64,000 nucleotides of DNA from Cellvibrionaceae bacterium (GTDB lineage: Bacteria; Pseudomonadota; Gammaproteobacteria; Pseudomonadales; Cellvibrionaceae). The notes beneath the pieces are model-generated. The model ran no database searches, was not told where the DNA came from, and saw nothing but the letters and a program-made list of their open reading frames with translations. The stretch lies in assembly GCA_021151615.1 (NCBI GenBank), contig JAGKXA010000015.1, positions 1 through 64,000 on the forward strand, written 5' to 3'. The number at the start of each line of letters is the position of its first letter. The first letter of the stretch is position 1. Of the stretch, positions 21,422 to 31,779 are shown one piece after another. The translations under genes and the position numbers were made by a program.

Positions 21422-23617
21422 ATGCGTTATTCCAATTCATCGGGCGATCCGACGGCGGAAGTGTCGGGCGACGAACATTCGCTGCAAATACTGCCAGGGG
21501 TATTTGCAGACAGCCCTATACCCAGTTTAGTGACCGATAAAGACGGGTTGGTGCTTAGCATTAATCATGCGGCCGCGCGTATGTTTCACCTCAACCAACG
21601 CCAGGTGGAATCGGCTGCTGGCTTTTATTCCATTTTGCGCGATAAACGTGTCAGTCGCGACCCGGAATTGTATGCGGTCATTCAGGATGTCTATCTGCAC
21701 GGCAATGTACAGACTATAGAGACCAGCTATTTGCTCGGCAATATTCATCGCAGTCGCTTTGTGAATAATAAAAATTTATTTTTTCGTGCAAGCTTTTTAC
21801 CGATCCGCGATTCCGATGGCGATGTGGCACGCGTACTAATTCAGTTGCAAGATTTGTCGCGCGAAAAAAGTGCGCGCGATGCGTTACAGGAAAGTGAAGC
21901 CAGCTATAAAGCATTTATCACACACAGTTCCGAGGCAATCTGGTGTTATGAAATGCAGCCAGCTATCGCCATTAACAAAGATGCTGAAACTCAAGCTCGA
22001 CAAATTGCAAATAATGCACGTTTGGTTGAGGCTAATAAAGTATTGCTTGGCATGTTGGGGGTAGAGTCGCTCGACGATATTCTTGGCATGGGTTTGATTG
22101 ATAGCGGTTCACGCAACTACGTATTTGATGCTGATTTTTTTGTGAAAAACAATTACCAAATGACCGATCACGATATAGTGCGTGAGGATCATCGTGGTAA
22201 ACAGTATTTTTTCCAGATTTGCTGCACTGGTATTGTTGAGGACGGTTTTTTAAAGCGAGTGTGGGGAACTACCAAGGATATTACTGCACGTAAGCGCTAC
22301 GAAGAAAAATTGCGCTACCAATCGCATCACGATTCACTCACCACTTTACCCAATCGCAATAAGCTCTACGCTGACATGGAAATCTGTTTTGAGCAGCGCA
22401 GTTCTGAGCAAATCAGTGCGCTCTTGTTAATTGATCTCGATCGCTTTAAAGAAATTAACGATACCCTTGGGCACAATGTTGGCGATCATTTATTAAAGTT
22501 AATAGGCCCGCGTTTGGCAGCGGAGATGGCGGAAGTGCCCGGTACTGTGGCGCGTTTGGGGGGCGATGAATTTGCGGTTTTCCTGCCGCGTATTCGCAGC
22601 ACGCACCAGGCAGTGGTGTTTGGTCATCGTCTGCTGGATGCGCTTGCGCAAGAGTTCGACCTGGAGGGATTTACCACACAAGTGAGTGCCAGTATTGGTA
22701 TTGCCATAAGTCCGCAGCAAGCACACGACCATCACGAATTAATGCGTTACGCCGACATTGCCATGTATTACGCAAAAAGCCAAATGCTCGGCCTGTCGAT
22801 TTATAGTCCTGAATATGACCCACATTCCACCAAACGTTTGGCGATAGTGAGTGAATTGGGGCGCGCCATTCGCGAAAACCAATTGTGTCTTTATTATCAA
22901 CCAAAAGTACAGCTGAATGAGAAGCGCTGCTACGGTTTTGAAGCATTAATTCGTTGGATACATCCAGAGTTGGGCTTTGTGCCACCAGGCGATTTTATTC
23001 CCATCGCCGAGTTAACCAGCGTGATTCATCTATTAACTGCCTGGGTATTGGAGCGCGCGATAGAGCAATGCAGGCGCTGGCTGGATCAGGGGATGTCACT
23101 GAGCGTGGCGGTGAATTTATCGGCGCGTAATTTAATGGATGACAATATTGCCAAATTGGTAGACCGGCTGCTAAAAAAATACCAATTGCCACCAGCGCGT
23201 TTGGAGTTGGAAATTACCGAAAGCTCCATCATGACTGATCCAACTCGAGCATTGCGCAATTTGAATGCGCTACACGCATTGGGCGTACATTTGGCGATAG
23301 ACGATTTTGGTACAGGTTATTCGTCGCTCGCCTATCTCAAACGTTTGCCGGTGCAGACATTGAAAATCGATAACTCGTTTGTCCGTAATATGATAGAGGA
23401 TTTGCAGGATGAGTTAATTGTCAATTCAACGATTCATCTCGCTCATAATATGGGGTTAACTGTGGTCGCTGAAGGTGTGGAGAATGAAGCCTTATTGGCT
23501 CGATTGGCGGAGATGGGGTGCGATGAGGCCCAAGGCTATTTTATCGGTCGGCCAATGGCTGTAGTTAACGCGGATGAGTGGATAGTGGAGTCTGGCTGGG
23601 TTAAGCAGCCACAGTGA
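21422..23617 (+). CDS. PAS-GGDEF-EAL cyclic-di-GMP protein
   Basis: A 731-residue soluble protein. A PAS domain (about 22-140) and a second PAS-like region (about 150-285) are followed by a GGDEF domain with an intact RLGGDEF motif near residue 378 and an EAL domain starting with FEALIRW near residue 506. The EAL residues NLSARNL, LEITES, IDDFGTGYSSLAYLK, LKIDNSF and VAEGVE are all present, so phosphodiesterase activity is likely; cyclase activity is also possible. It probably links a redox or small-molecule signal to c-di-GMP levels. It stands alone, 204 bases after slyX. Confidence 0.93.
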   Translation: MRYSNSSGDPTAEVSGDEHSLQILPGVFADSPIPSLVTDKDGLVLSINHAAARMFHLNQRQVESAAGFYSILRDKRVSRDPELYAVIQDVYLHGNVQTIETSYLLGNIHRSRFVNNKNLFFRASFLPIRDSDGDVARVLIQLQDLSREKSARDALQESEASYKAFITHSSEAIWCYEMQPAIAINKDAETQARQIANNARLVEANKVLLGMLGVESLDDILGMGLIDSGSRNYVFDADFFVKNNYQMTDHDIVREDHRGKQYFFQICCTGIVEDGFLKRVWGTTKDITARKRYEEKLRYQSHHDSLTTLPNRNKLYADMEICFEQRSSEQISALLLIDLDRFKEINDTLGHNVGDHLLKLIGPRLAAEMAEVPGTVARLGGDEFAVFLPRIRSTHQAVVFGHRLLDALAQEFDLEGFTTQVSASIGIAISPQQAHDHHELMRYADIAMYYAKSQMLGLSIYSPEYDPHSTKRLAIVSELGRAIRENQLCLYYQPKVQLNEKRCYGFEALIRWIHPELGFVPPGDFIPIAELTSVIHLLTAWVLERAIEQCRRWLDQGMSLSVAVNLSARNLMDDNIAKLVDRLLKKYQLPPARLELEITESSIMTDPTRALRNLNALHALGVHLAIDDFGTGYSSLAYLKRLPVQTLKIDNSFVRNMIEDLQDELIVNSTIHLAHNMGLTVVAEGVENEALLARLAEMGCDEAQGYFIGRPMAVVNADEWIVESGWVKQPQ

Positions 23618-23664
23618 TTTTCACCGCAGCTGTTTTATTTTTTGATGCTTGAAGCGGTTTAATA

Positions 23665-25170
23665 TTAGAAGCTGTGATCCTGCAATTGCGCTTCTACATA
23701 TTTAAGACGTTCTTCAATCAACGCAGTGCGATAAGCGTTGTCTTTGGTTAATTTCAATGCATTGCGCAACTGGATCTGGGCTCGGTCATAAACACCATTC
23801 AAAATAAAATATTCTGCGCGTGCTTCATGCACACCCAAAATATTTCCTGCCAGACCATTCACTTCTGCCAACAAGTACCACACGTAATCGTCGTTGCTGC
23901 GTTTGCGTGAATAGCGATCCAGTATTTCAGCGCATTGTTTATAGAGACCTGCTTTCATTAAGGCTTCGGCATGGCGCACGATAAGTGGATAGGAATTGGG
24001 ATGCTTACTTAGTTGCGTTTCCAGAATATCTAGCGCGGCTTTATGGCGTTCGGCGGCAATTTCAATATCAGCGCGCATGATTTGGTAGGTGACGCGTTCA
24101 GGTTCTTTTGCCAGTAATGGAGCCAAGGCTTCGCGCGCCGCATCAAACTGACTGGCGTTGGTTAACGCAAGGGTCCATCCATAGCGGCTGGCATCAGGAG
24201 ACAGACTTTCCTTATCCAGCTCACTCTTGAACATCTTTGCGGCAATTTGCGGCGTTTCTTCCGCTGCAACACGGACACGGCTGCGCATCAACTGGTATTC
24301 CAGGTCATCGGCAGAGGGTTTGCGGGGGTATTGCTGGGCGCGGTTGCGTGCATCGGCCACCCGGGTTTCGCTGACCGGGTGAGTTAACAGATATTCTGGC
24401 GGGCGCCTGTTCAAGCGGTTAGCGCGCACCATTTCCTCAAACATATCGGCGGCGGCGTGCGGATCCAAACCGGCCTCCACCATGGTTTGCATACCTATGC
24501 GGTCTGCTTCTTGCTCATTTTGACGGCTGAAGGCGAGCGAGGCTTGTTGCGCGGCCGCCTGGGTTCCCATAATCGCAGCCATCCCCGCATCACTATTGCT
24601 GTTGGCTGCCAGCACAAGGCCTGCCAGCATGCCTGCCAACATCGGCACCATCATGTTTTTCTGCTGTTCAAGACGGCGCGCGTAATGGCGTTGGCTCAAA
24701 TGGCCCATTTCATGCGCTAGCACGGCGGCTAACTGGTTTTCGCTTTTGGCGTAGTTCAATAAACCGGTATGTACGCCAATAATATTTCCCGGTACTGCAA
24801 AGGCATTAAGCGTATTGTTTTCAACCACCACCAGATCTATTCGTTTTTCGGTGAGCTGGCTGTAGGGAATCAACTGCGCAAACAATTGTTCCAGGTAATT
24901 GATGATTAACGGGTCTGAGGAGGTGGGTACCTGGCTGCGATAGGCGCGCAGCCAGCGCTGGCCAAGCATTTTTTCCTGGACGGGTGAAATGGTGGTAGAG
25001 CTGGTATCACCCAGATCCGGTAATTCAACCTCTGCTTGGCTGGTAAAGGATGCTATCAGTAACGTGTAGCCCAGCAACAGGCTCAGACTGAATGGCGCAA
25101 CCAGACTCTTGCGCAAGGGTTGAAGCAGTAACACAGAAGGAAATAGGGGGCGCTTAACAAGCCTGGACAC
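23665..25170 (-). CDS. bepA: BepA-like periplasmic M48 metalloprotease with TPR repeats
   Basis: A 501-residue M48 peptidase. A signal-like segment spans about residues 22-46; the zinc motif HEMGH at 153-157 and the downstream EADRIG glutamate are intact; the C-terminal 200 residues are tetratricopeptide repeats. BepA degrades or assists misassembled outer-membrane proteins such as LptD, which fits a lipid-A-bearing envelope. It is convergent with the GGDEF-EAL gene, with only 47 bases between the stops. Confidence 0.9.
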   Translation of the reverse strand: MSRLVKRPLFPSVLLLQPLRKSLVAPFSLSLLLGYTLLIASFTSQAEVELPDLGDTSSTTISPVQEKMLGQRWLRAYRSQVPTSSDPLIINYLEQLFAQLIPYSQLTEKRIDLVVVENNTLNAFAVPGNIIGVHTGLLNYAKSENQLAAVLAHEMGHLSQRHYARRLEQQKNMMVPMLAGMLAGLVLAANSNSDAGMAAIMGTQAAAQQASLAFSRQNEQEADRIGMQTMVEAGLDPHAAADMFEEMVRANRLNRRPPEYLLTHPVSETRVADARNRAQQYPRKPSADDLEYQLMRSRVRVAAEETPQIAAKMFKSELDKESLSPDASRYGWTLALTNASQFDAAREALAPLLAKEPERVTYQIMRADIEIAAERHKAALDILETQLSKHPNSYPLIVRHAEALMKAGLYKQCAEILDRYSRKRSNDDYVWYLLAEVNGLAGNILGVHEARAEYFILNGVYDRAQIQLRNALKLTKDNAYRTALIEERLKYVEAQLQDHSF

Positions 25171-25365
25171 GGTAACTGCAAACTCCTGAAATGGCTGGCC
25201 ATGACAACGGCGAGCATAAAAAATTCGGCGTAACTCTAGCCTTTTTGACGCGCAAAGACTAGGTTAGCAACTTTTTGAGACCTTTTTCCGTGCCTCTGGT
25301 TCGCTCATCTGGGTGAAAAAGGTGCGATCCTGTCTCATCTGGCGCGTCGAAGGCAGGGGTAATCT

Positions 25366-25629
25366 ATGGCCAATAGGGCGATTGACTGTTTTAACCATCC
25401 GACAACAGCGGAACTGGATGCATCCGGCCTGCGTTGTCCCTTGCCATTGCTGAAGGCAAAACAAGCGCTGCGTGATTTGGCTCCCGGTGAAATACTGCGT
25501 GTACTGGCTACTGATGCAGGTTCCGTGCGTGACTTTCAAGCGTTTGTCAAAATTAGTGGCCATGAACTGGTTGATTTCGCCGAGCGTGATGCCACTTATT
25601 GTTATCTGCTGAAAAAAGCAGGGGTTTAA
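25366..25629 (+). CDS. TusA-like sulfur carrier protein
   Basis: An 87-residue protein with the TusA/SirA signature LDASGLRCPLPLLKAKQAL, whose Cys carries the persulfide sulfur, and the second conserved stretch GEILRVLATDAGSVRDF. It could serve tRNA thiolation or another sulfur relay. An AGGGGTAA ribosome site precedes the ATG. The next gene, an M16 protease, starts 54 bases later on the same strand. Confidence 0.9.
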   Translation: MANRAIDCFNHPTTAELDASGLRCPLPLLKAKQALRDLAPGEILRVLATDAGSVRDFQAFVKISGHELVDFAERDATYCYLLKKAGV

Positions 25630-25683
25630 TCATTTCTACTTGCCAGTTCAAATCGATCCTGTTGAGCGGCGCAAGGTGTATGA

Positions 25684-28590
25684 GTGAGTGTGTTTATGTC
25701 GAAAGCCAGTGGCAAACCGATTAGTGTAATGTCTTCCGCAATCTTTGCAGTCTGCATCTATTTTATTGTTTGTCCGCTCACTAGCGTTGCTCTGGAGCCT
25801 GCGAGTCCGCGAGTTATTGCTGTAACAAAAAGCGATAAAGACAAGCGTGAATACCGTTATCTGATACTGGAAAACCAACTGCGTGTACTCCTCATTTCCG
25901 ACCCGGCCACTGAAAAATCGGCGGCGGCTATGGATGTCAACGTCGGAGCAAACCAAAATCCGCGTGATCGCGAAGGTTTGGCCCACTTTCTCGAGCACAT
26001 GTTGTTTTTGGGTACTGAAAAATATCCGCAAGCGGGTGAGTACCAGGAATTTATTGCCCAACATGGAGGTAGTTATAATGCCTACACTGCTGCTGAAAAC
26101 ACCAATTACTTTTTTGATATTGATAATGCCCAGCTAGATTCGGCGCTGGACAGGTTCGCCCAATTTTTTATTGCCCCACTTTTTACTCCGGAATACGTCG
26201 AGCGCGAGCGCAATGCGGTGCATTCGGAATATTTGGCCAAGTTAAAAGATGACGGTCGGCGCGAATGGGATGTTTATCGTGAGTTGATAAATCCGGATCA
26301 TCCGAGTGCAAAATTTTCTGTGGGCAATCTTACAACCCTGGCTGATCGCGAAGAGCACAGTGTGCGCGATGATATGCTTGCATTTTATCAGCAGCACTAT
26401 TCGGCGAATTTGATGAATCTGGTCGTGTTGGGACGTGAATCTCTGGACGCGCTGGAGGTGATGGTGAGCTCGCGTTTTAACGCCGTTCCTCTGCGCGATA
26501 CAAAAATTGATAGTAACTATCCCACGCTATTTGTGCCAGACACTTTGCCTGCAAGTCTGGAAATCAAACCCGAAAAAGAATTGCGCCAGTTAAGCTTCGT
26601 TTTTCCTATTCCCAATCCAAATCAGTCTTATCACACAAAACCTTATGAATATATTGCCCACATACTGGGGCATGAAGGTAATGGCAGTTTGCTCTCTTTA
26701 TTGAAGCGTTTGGGTTGGGCTGATGCGCTGTATGCAGATACCGGATTGGAAAGTCGTCGTGACGCTGTATTTCAGTTAAACATTCAATTAACTCCACAAG
26801 GGGTAAAGGCGCGGAGCCAAATTATCTCGTTAGTTTTTTATTGTATTGAGCAGTTACGCGAGCGCGGTATATCCAGTTGGCGCTACAACGAATTGCAAGT
26901 TATGGCTGATTTGAATTTTCGTTTTCAAGAAAAACGCTCGCCCATGGAAACGGTAAGCGAGTTGGCGCAATCCATGAGCCTATATGAGCCGCGGGATACT
27001 CTGAGTGGAGGATCACTCTTCATTAGTTACGATGAAAAGCAATTGCAAAAAAGCTTATCTTATTTAACCGCTAACAATGTATTGGTTGCTCTGACAGCAC
27101 CGGAAGTGGACGCCTATCGTGTTTCCAGGCTTTATGCGGCGCCTTATAGTTTGCGTGCTGGCATTCCAGAGATTATGGAACTGAAGCCAGCGGTACGTCA
27201 GGAGTTGTCGTTGCCGGATAAAAATCTGTTCATACCCAAACGATTGATCGTAAAAACTGGTTCTATGTTGGAAGAGCAAGGTGATATTGTTAATCGTAAG
27301 CCGGAGCTAATTTTAAATAATAGAAATATGCGTGTCTGGTATACTCAGAATCGCGAGTTTATTCAGCCGCGTGCAACCATTAACCTGCGTATCAAATCTC
27401 CTCTGGTGTCGTTCAATGCGGCTGGTGCTGCCCAAGCTCAATTGTTTGTCGCTCTGGTTAATGATCAGTTAAATGAATTTGCCTATCCAGCCAGCCTTGC
27501 CGGGATTGATTTGTCTTTGGAGGCTAATGCGAGCGGTTTTGATATCAAAATTTTTGGTTATTCTGGTCGCCAGGGATTGTTAATAAATAAAGTAATGGAA
27601 TCTATACGCGCTGGCAAATTCAAAGAAGAACGTTTTTACTTACTAAAGGAAAATCTGCTGCGCAGCTTGCGCAATCAAAATAAAGACTTGCCCTATCAAG
27701 TGTTGATCAAACAAATTCCTGTCTTACAAACAACACCTTCCTGGAGCACGGCACAGCTGATAGAAGTGTTGGAAAAAAATACATTTGAGCAATTTAATCA
27801 GTTTGTGAATCGGCAGTTACTCGATGCGCGGATGGATGCGTTTTTTTATGGTAATTATTTTCGCGCGGAAGCCCTTAAGTTGGCAGTGTTGGCAGAGCAT
27901 GAATTATTAAACCGTCAAGCCGTGCGCGATTTGCCCGCACAACATGTCTTGTTTCTACCTGTCGCATCAACCAAGCCTTGGCTATATGTGCAGGATGTTT
28001 TGCATAGTGACAATGTTATAGAGCTGCTTATCCAAACTCCGTCAGCGTCTATTGAAGATAACGCACATATGTTATTGGCTCGCCAATTATTGCAACCGGG
28101 TTTTTATCATCAGTTACGCACCGAAAAGCAACTGGGGTATGTGGTGGCTGCGGTGGCTATGCCGTTACGGACACAGGAAAATACTTTAATGGTAGTGCAG
28201 TCTCCAGTCGCAGATGAGGCTAGGCTTATCACTGAAATTGATCAGTTCCTTGATGAGCAGGCAGATACGATTGCCGAAAACTTCGCAATTAACCAGCAGT
28301 CACTGATTAATGAACTACGCGAGCCAGCAAGATCCTTAAAGGAACAAAGTGATCGTTATTGGAATGCAATCGTGAATTTGGATGAGCAATTTTCTCGTCG
28401 ACTGGATTTGGCGGATGCGGTTTCTCGCATCACACCCGAATCATTGGAGAAATATTATCGCGCGGTATTTATGGATAAAAACCGTCGCCTTTGGTTGAGT
28501 TCCCAGAAGTTAACCCAGCGTGAAAACTTTTTTCTTATCGATGATGTATCGGCATTTAAGAAGCAAATTCAGTCCACGGGCGTGCAATGA
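25684..28590 (+). CDS. M16 family zinc protease (pitrilysin/insulysin type)
   Basis: A 968-residue periplasmic protease. An N-terminal signal sequence (SSAIFAVCIYFIVCPLTSVALE) is followed by the inverted zinc motif HFLEH (His101, Glu104, His105) and the distal glutamate in ERNAVHSEY. The four-domain layout (active N domain, inactive middle, C-terminal M16C parts with ARQLLQPGFYHQLRTEKQLGY) and the length match protease III, which degrades short peptides. The start is GTG at 25684; ATG at 25696 is a near alternative. Confidence 0.92.
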   Translation: MSVFMSKASGKPISVMSSAIFAVCIYFIVCPLTSVALEPASPRVIAVTKSDKDKREYRYLILENQLRVLLISDPATEKSAAAMDVNVGANQNPRDREGLAHFLEHMLFLGTEKYPQAGEYQEFIAQHGGSYNAYTAAENTNYFFDIDNAQLDSALDRFAQFFIAPLFTPEYVERERNAVHSEYLAKLKDDGRREWDVYRELINPDHPSAKFSVGNLTTLADREEHSVRDDMLAFYQQHYSANLMNLVVLGRESLDALEVMVSSRFNAVPLRDTKIDSNYPTLFVPDTLPASLEIKPEKELRQLSFVFPIPNPNQSYHTKPYEYIAHILGHEGNGSLLSLLKRLGWADALYADTGLESRRDAVFQLNIQLTPQGVKARSQIISLVFYCIEQLRERGISSWRYNELQVMADLNFRFQEKRSPMETVSELAQSMSLYEPRDTLSGGSLFISYDEKQLQKSLSYLTANNVLVALTAPEVDAYRVSRLYAAPYSLRAGIPEIMELKPAVRQELSLPDKNLFIPKRLIVKTGSMLEEQGDIVNRKPELILNNRNMRVWYTQNREFIQPRATINLRIKSPLVSFNAAGAAQAQLFVALVNDQLNEFAYPASLAGIDLSLEANASGFDIKIFGYSGRQGLLINKVMESIRAGKFKEERFYLLKENLLRSLRNQNKDLPYQVLIKQIPVLQTTPSWSTAQLIEVLEKNTFEQFNQFVNRQLLDARMDAFFYGNYFRAEALKLAVLAEHELLNRQAVRDLPAQHVLFLPVASTKPWLYVQDVLHSDNVIELLIQTPSASIEDNAHMLLARQLLQPGFYHQLRTEKQLGYVVAAVAMPLRTQENTLMVVQSPVADEARLITEIDQFLDEQADTIAENFAINQQSLINELREPARSLKEQSDRYWNAIVNLDEQFSRRLDLADAVSRITPESLEKYYRAVFMDKNRRLWLSSQKLTQRENFFLIDDVSAFKKQIQSTGVQ

Positions 28591-29033
28591 TTTTTAATAG
28601 GTTGTTTAGCAATTAATCGCCTGTTTCATAATGATGCACATATTTGCTTTTTTATGGTGCGATTCGCATAAAAATTATCAAGCTTTTTACTGATTTCCGC
28701 TTGGTGAATCAGAAAAATTTGGGTAATAATGCCAGCCCTGTTGCTGACCTGATTTTTTAATAGCGTTGTTGTATTTAAAGTTCAAGGTTTAGCCGATAGC
28801 GCACCAAAGTTGTGCCCCTCCAGAGTGTTACCGTGTTGGCTAGGGCTGGTAAAAAATTCCCACTTATGCAAGAATTCGGGGATTTTTTACACAAGAAAAA
28901 GGAATCTTCCTCCTGTAACTCCATGAAAAACTTGCATTTTTGTGCAAATTTCGTGCGAAGCCCAGATCCAAATTCCTAAATAGATACTACTGCTACGTGA
29001 TGTGCGCACTTGCGCATAGCTGAGGAGATTTGA
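28591..29033 (+). other. Intergenic region upstream of aceE
   Basis: 443 bases without a credible gene. The last 60 bases hold GATGTGCGCACTTGCGCATAG (partly palindromic GTGCGCAC) and the aceE ribosome site GAGGAG. No PdhR-like operator (AATTGGT-n3-ACCAATT) and no clear promoter was seen. It presumably contains the aceE promoter and perhaps a long leader. Confidence 0.4.
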
Positions 29034-31685
29034 ATGCTACAAGATATTGATGCCATTGAAACCAAAGAGTGGCTGGACGCCCTTAAATCAGTTGTTCGTC
29101 ATGCCGGCAAAGACCGTGCGGCCGAGCTGCTGAAAGCTCTGTCCGAGTCCGCTGTAAACCATGGCATTGAGCAGCCTTCTTCTATTCAGACTCCCTATCG
29201 CAATACCATTCCCGTAGATAAAGAAATCCAATCACCCGGCGACACCAAACTGGAGCGCAAAATTCGCTCAATTGTTCGCTGGAATGCCATGGCCATGGTA
29301 ATGAAGGCCAATGATAATGATGAAGGCCTGGGCGGTCATATCGCCTCTTTTGCTTCGTCGGCCACTTTATATGATGTAGGTTTTAACCACTTTTTCCGTG
29401 GCAACGATGGCGATACTCCGGGCGACCTGATTTACTTCCAGGGCCACGTTTCTCCTGGTATGTATGCCCGCTCATTTGTTGAGGGGCGCTTGAACGAATC
29501 TCATCTGGACAATTTCCGTCGCGAAGTCAACGGCGGCGGTTTGTCTTCTTACCCACACCCCTGGTTGATGCCTGATTATTGGCAGTTCCCAACCGTATCT
29601 ATGGGGTTGGGTCCAATCAAGTCTATTTATCAAGCGCGTTTTAATCGTTATCTGGAAGCGCGTGGCCTTATCCCCAAAACTGATCGCAAGGTTTGGGCAT
29701 TCCTCGGCGACGGCGAATGCGATGAGCCGGAAAGCCTGGGTGCAATTTCCCTGGCCACCCGTGAAAAACTGGATAATCTGATTTTCGTAATTAACTGTAA
29801 CCTGCAGCGTTTGGATGGTCCGGTGCGTGGCAACGGCAAAATCGTGCAAGAGTTGGAAGGTGTATTCCGCGGCGCTGGCTGGAATGTAATCAAAGTTCTC
29901 TGGGGTCGTGGTTGGGACAAGTTGCTCGCCAAAGATAAAACCGGCCTGTTGCAAAAGCGCATGGACGAAGTGGTCGACGGCGAGATGCAAAACTACAAAG
30001 CCAACGGCGGCGCTTACACCCGCGAGCATTTCTTCGGGAAATATCCGGAACTGCTGGAGCTGGTGAAAGATATGACCGACGACGAGATTCTTGCATTGGC
30101 GCGCGGTGGTCATGATTCGCACAAGGTGTACAACGCTTACTATCAAGCGGTAAATACGAAAGGCAGGCCAACCGTAATTCTCGCCCAAACCGTAAAAGGT
30201 TATGGCATGGGCTCTTCAGGTGAAGCAATCAACAAGACCCACTCAGTGAAGAGCCTGGTGATTGAAGACCTGAAAAAATTCCGCGACCGCTTTGAGTTGC
30301 CGATCAGTGATGAAGAGTTGCCGAACCTGCCTTACTACCGTCCGGCAGAAGACAGTCCGGAAATGCAGTATATGCGCGCGCGTCGCCAGGTGTTGAAAGG
30401 CTATCTGCCATCTCGCAACGCGTCTTTTGATCCTTTGCTGGTTCCGGCATTGGATGCTTTCGCGGCGCAACTGAAAAGCACCGGTGAGCGTGAAATCTCT
30501 ACCACCATGAGTTTTGTGCGTATTCTGTCGTCGTTGGTGAAAGACAAGCAAATCGGTAAGCAAATCGTTCCGATTGTTCCCGACGAAGCGCGTACCTTCG
30601 GTATGGAAGGCATGTTCAAGACGGTAGGTATCTATTCCTCTGAAGGTCAAAAATACGTTCCGCACGACGCGGGTCAAATGATGTCCTACCACGAGTCCGC
30701 CACTGGCCAGATTCTGGAAGAGGGTATCAACGAGGCGGGTTCCATGGCTTCCTGGATTGCTGCGGCGACTGCCTACAGCAACTACAAAAAGCCAATGATT
30801 CCGTTCTACATCTATTACTCCATGTTCGGTTTCCAGCGTATTGGCGACCTGGCCTGGGCTGCGGGTGATTCACAAGCGCGCGGCTTCCTGATGGGCGCGA
30901 CTGCTGGTCGTACCACTCTGAATGGTGAAGGTTTGCAGCATCAGGATGGCCATAGCCATGTATTTGCGAACACTATTCCAAACTGTCGCTCCTATGATCC
31001 GACCTATGCTTACGAGCTGGCGGTGATTATTCAGGACGGGATAAAGCGCATGTACCACGACAACGAAAATGTGTTCTATTACATTTCGTTGATGAATGAA
31101 AACTACCAACATCCTGATATGCCTGAAGGTTCCGAAGAGGGCATTATCAGAGGTATTTATCAATTGGAGAAAGGTGCTGGCAAAGCGAAGAACCGTGTTC
31201 AATTGCTAGGTGCTGGTACTATCCTGCGTGAAGTACGTTTTGCTGCAGAGATTCTGCGCAGTGAGTTTGATGTTGAAGCGGATGTATGGAGTGTTACCAG
31301 TGTGAACGAACTGACCCGTGACGGTCAGCGCGCTACTCGCTGGAATATGCTGAACCCGACGGCGGCACAGCGTAAACCATACGTTACTCAAGTGTTGGAA
31401 GGTGCGGAAGGTCCATTCATTATTTCTACTGACAACCTGAAAACCTATTCCGAGCAGCTGCGTGCCTATATTCCTGGCCATTACACCGTGTTGGGAACCG
31501 AAGGTTTCGGGCGCAGTGATACCCGTACCCAATTGCGTCATTTCTTCGAAGTTAACCGTTACTTCGTGGTCATTGCCGCGCTCAAATCTTTGGCTGACCA
31601 AGGCAAGATTAAAGCCGATGTAGTTGCCAAGGCCATCAAGAAGTTTGGTATTGATCCGGAAAAAGCGGATCCAATGAGCGTTTAA
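29034..31685 (+). CDS. aceE: Pyruvate dehydrogenase E1 component (homodimeric type)
   Basis: An 883-residue E1p that decarboxylates pyruvate and acetylates the lipoyl groups of AceF. The thiamine-diphosphate motif GDGECDEPESLGAI...NCN is present, as are the family segments GGHIASFASSATLYDVGFNHFF and HQDGHSHVFANTIPNC. Length is normal and the frame intact. A GAGGAG ribosome site lies 7 bases before the ATG. aceF follows after a hairpin; E3 (lpd) is not next to it. Confidence 0.97.
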   Translation: MLQDIDAIETKEWLDALKSVVRHAGKDRAAELLKALSESAVNHGIEQPSSIQTPYRNTIPVDKEIQSPGDTKLERKIRSIVRWNAMAMVMKANDNDEGLGGHIASFASSATLYDVGFNHFFRGNDGDTPGDLIYFQGHVSPGMYARSFVEGRLNESHLDNFRREVNGGGLSSYPHPWLMPDYWQFPTVSMGLGPIKSIYQARFNRYLEARGLIPKTDRKVWAFLGDGECDEPESLGAISLATREKLDNLIFVINCNLQRLDGPVRGNGKIVQELEGVFRGAGWNVIKVLWGRGWDKLLAKDKTGLLQKRMDEVVDGEMQNYKANGGAYTREHFFGKYPELLELVKDMTDDEILALARGGHDSHKVYNAYYQAVNTKGRPTVILAQTVKGYGMGSSGEAINKTHSVKSLVIEDLKKFRDRFELPISDEELPNLPYYRPAEDSPEMQYMRARRQVLKGYLPSRNASFDPLLVPALDAFAAQLKSTGEREISTTMSFVRILSSLVKDKQIGKQIVPIVPDEARTFGMEGMFKTVGIYSSEGQKYVPHDAGQMMSYHESATGQILEEGINEAGSMASWIAAATAYSNYKKPMIPFYIYYSMFGFQRIGDLAWAAGDSQARGFLMGATAGRTTLNGEGLQHQDGHSHVFANTIPNCRSYDPTYAYELAVIIQDGIKRMYHDNENVFYYISLMNENYQHPDMPEGSEEGIIRGIYQLEKGAGKAKNRVQLLGAGTILREVRFAAEILRSEFDVEADVWSVTSVNELTRDGQRATRWNMLNPTAAQRKPYVTQVLEGAEGPFIISTDNLKTYSEQLRAYIPGHYTVLGTEGFGRSDTRTQLRHFFEVNRYFVVIAALKSLADQGKIKADVVAKAIKKFGIDPEKADPMSV

Positions 31686-31688
31686 AAC

Positions 31689-31715
31689 CATCGCCCTCTC
31701 ACAAAGAGGGCGATG
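31689..31715 (+). terminator. Hairpin between aceE and aceF (attenuator or mRNA-stabilising stem)
   Basis: Perfect 10-bp stem CATCGCCCTC/GAGGGCGATG with a 7-base loop directly after the aceE stop, followed by TTGTTT, a poor T tract. Partial termination or 3'-end protection would set the E1:E2 ratio. Confidence 0.6.
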
Positions 31716-31779
31716 TTGTTTGCACTCTCCAAAACATTTATCAAATGTAGCAATAACCGATTAACGAGGAACTACTACA

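Noticed and set aside
29472..30188. 238-codon open frame antisense to aceE
   Set aside because: Lies wholly within the well-conserved aceE frame; a codon-bias shadow.
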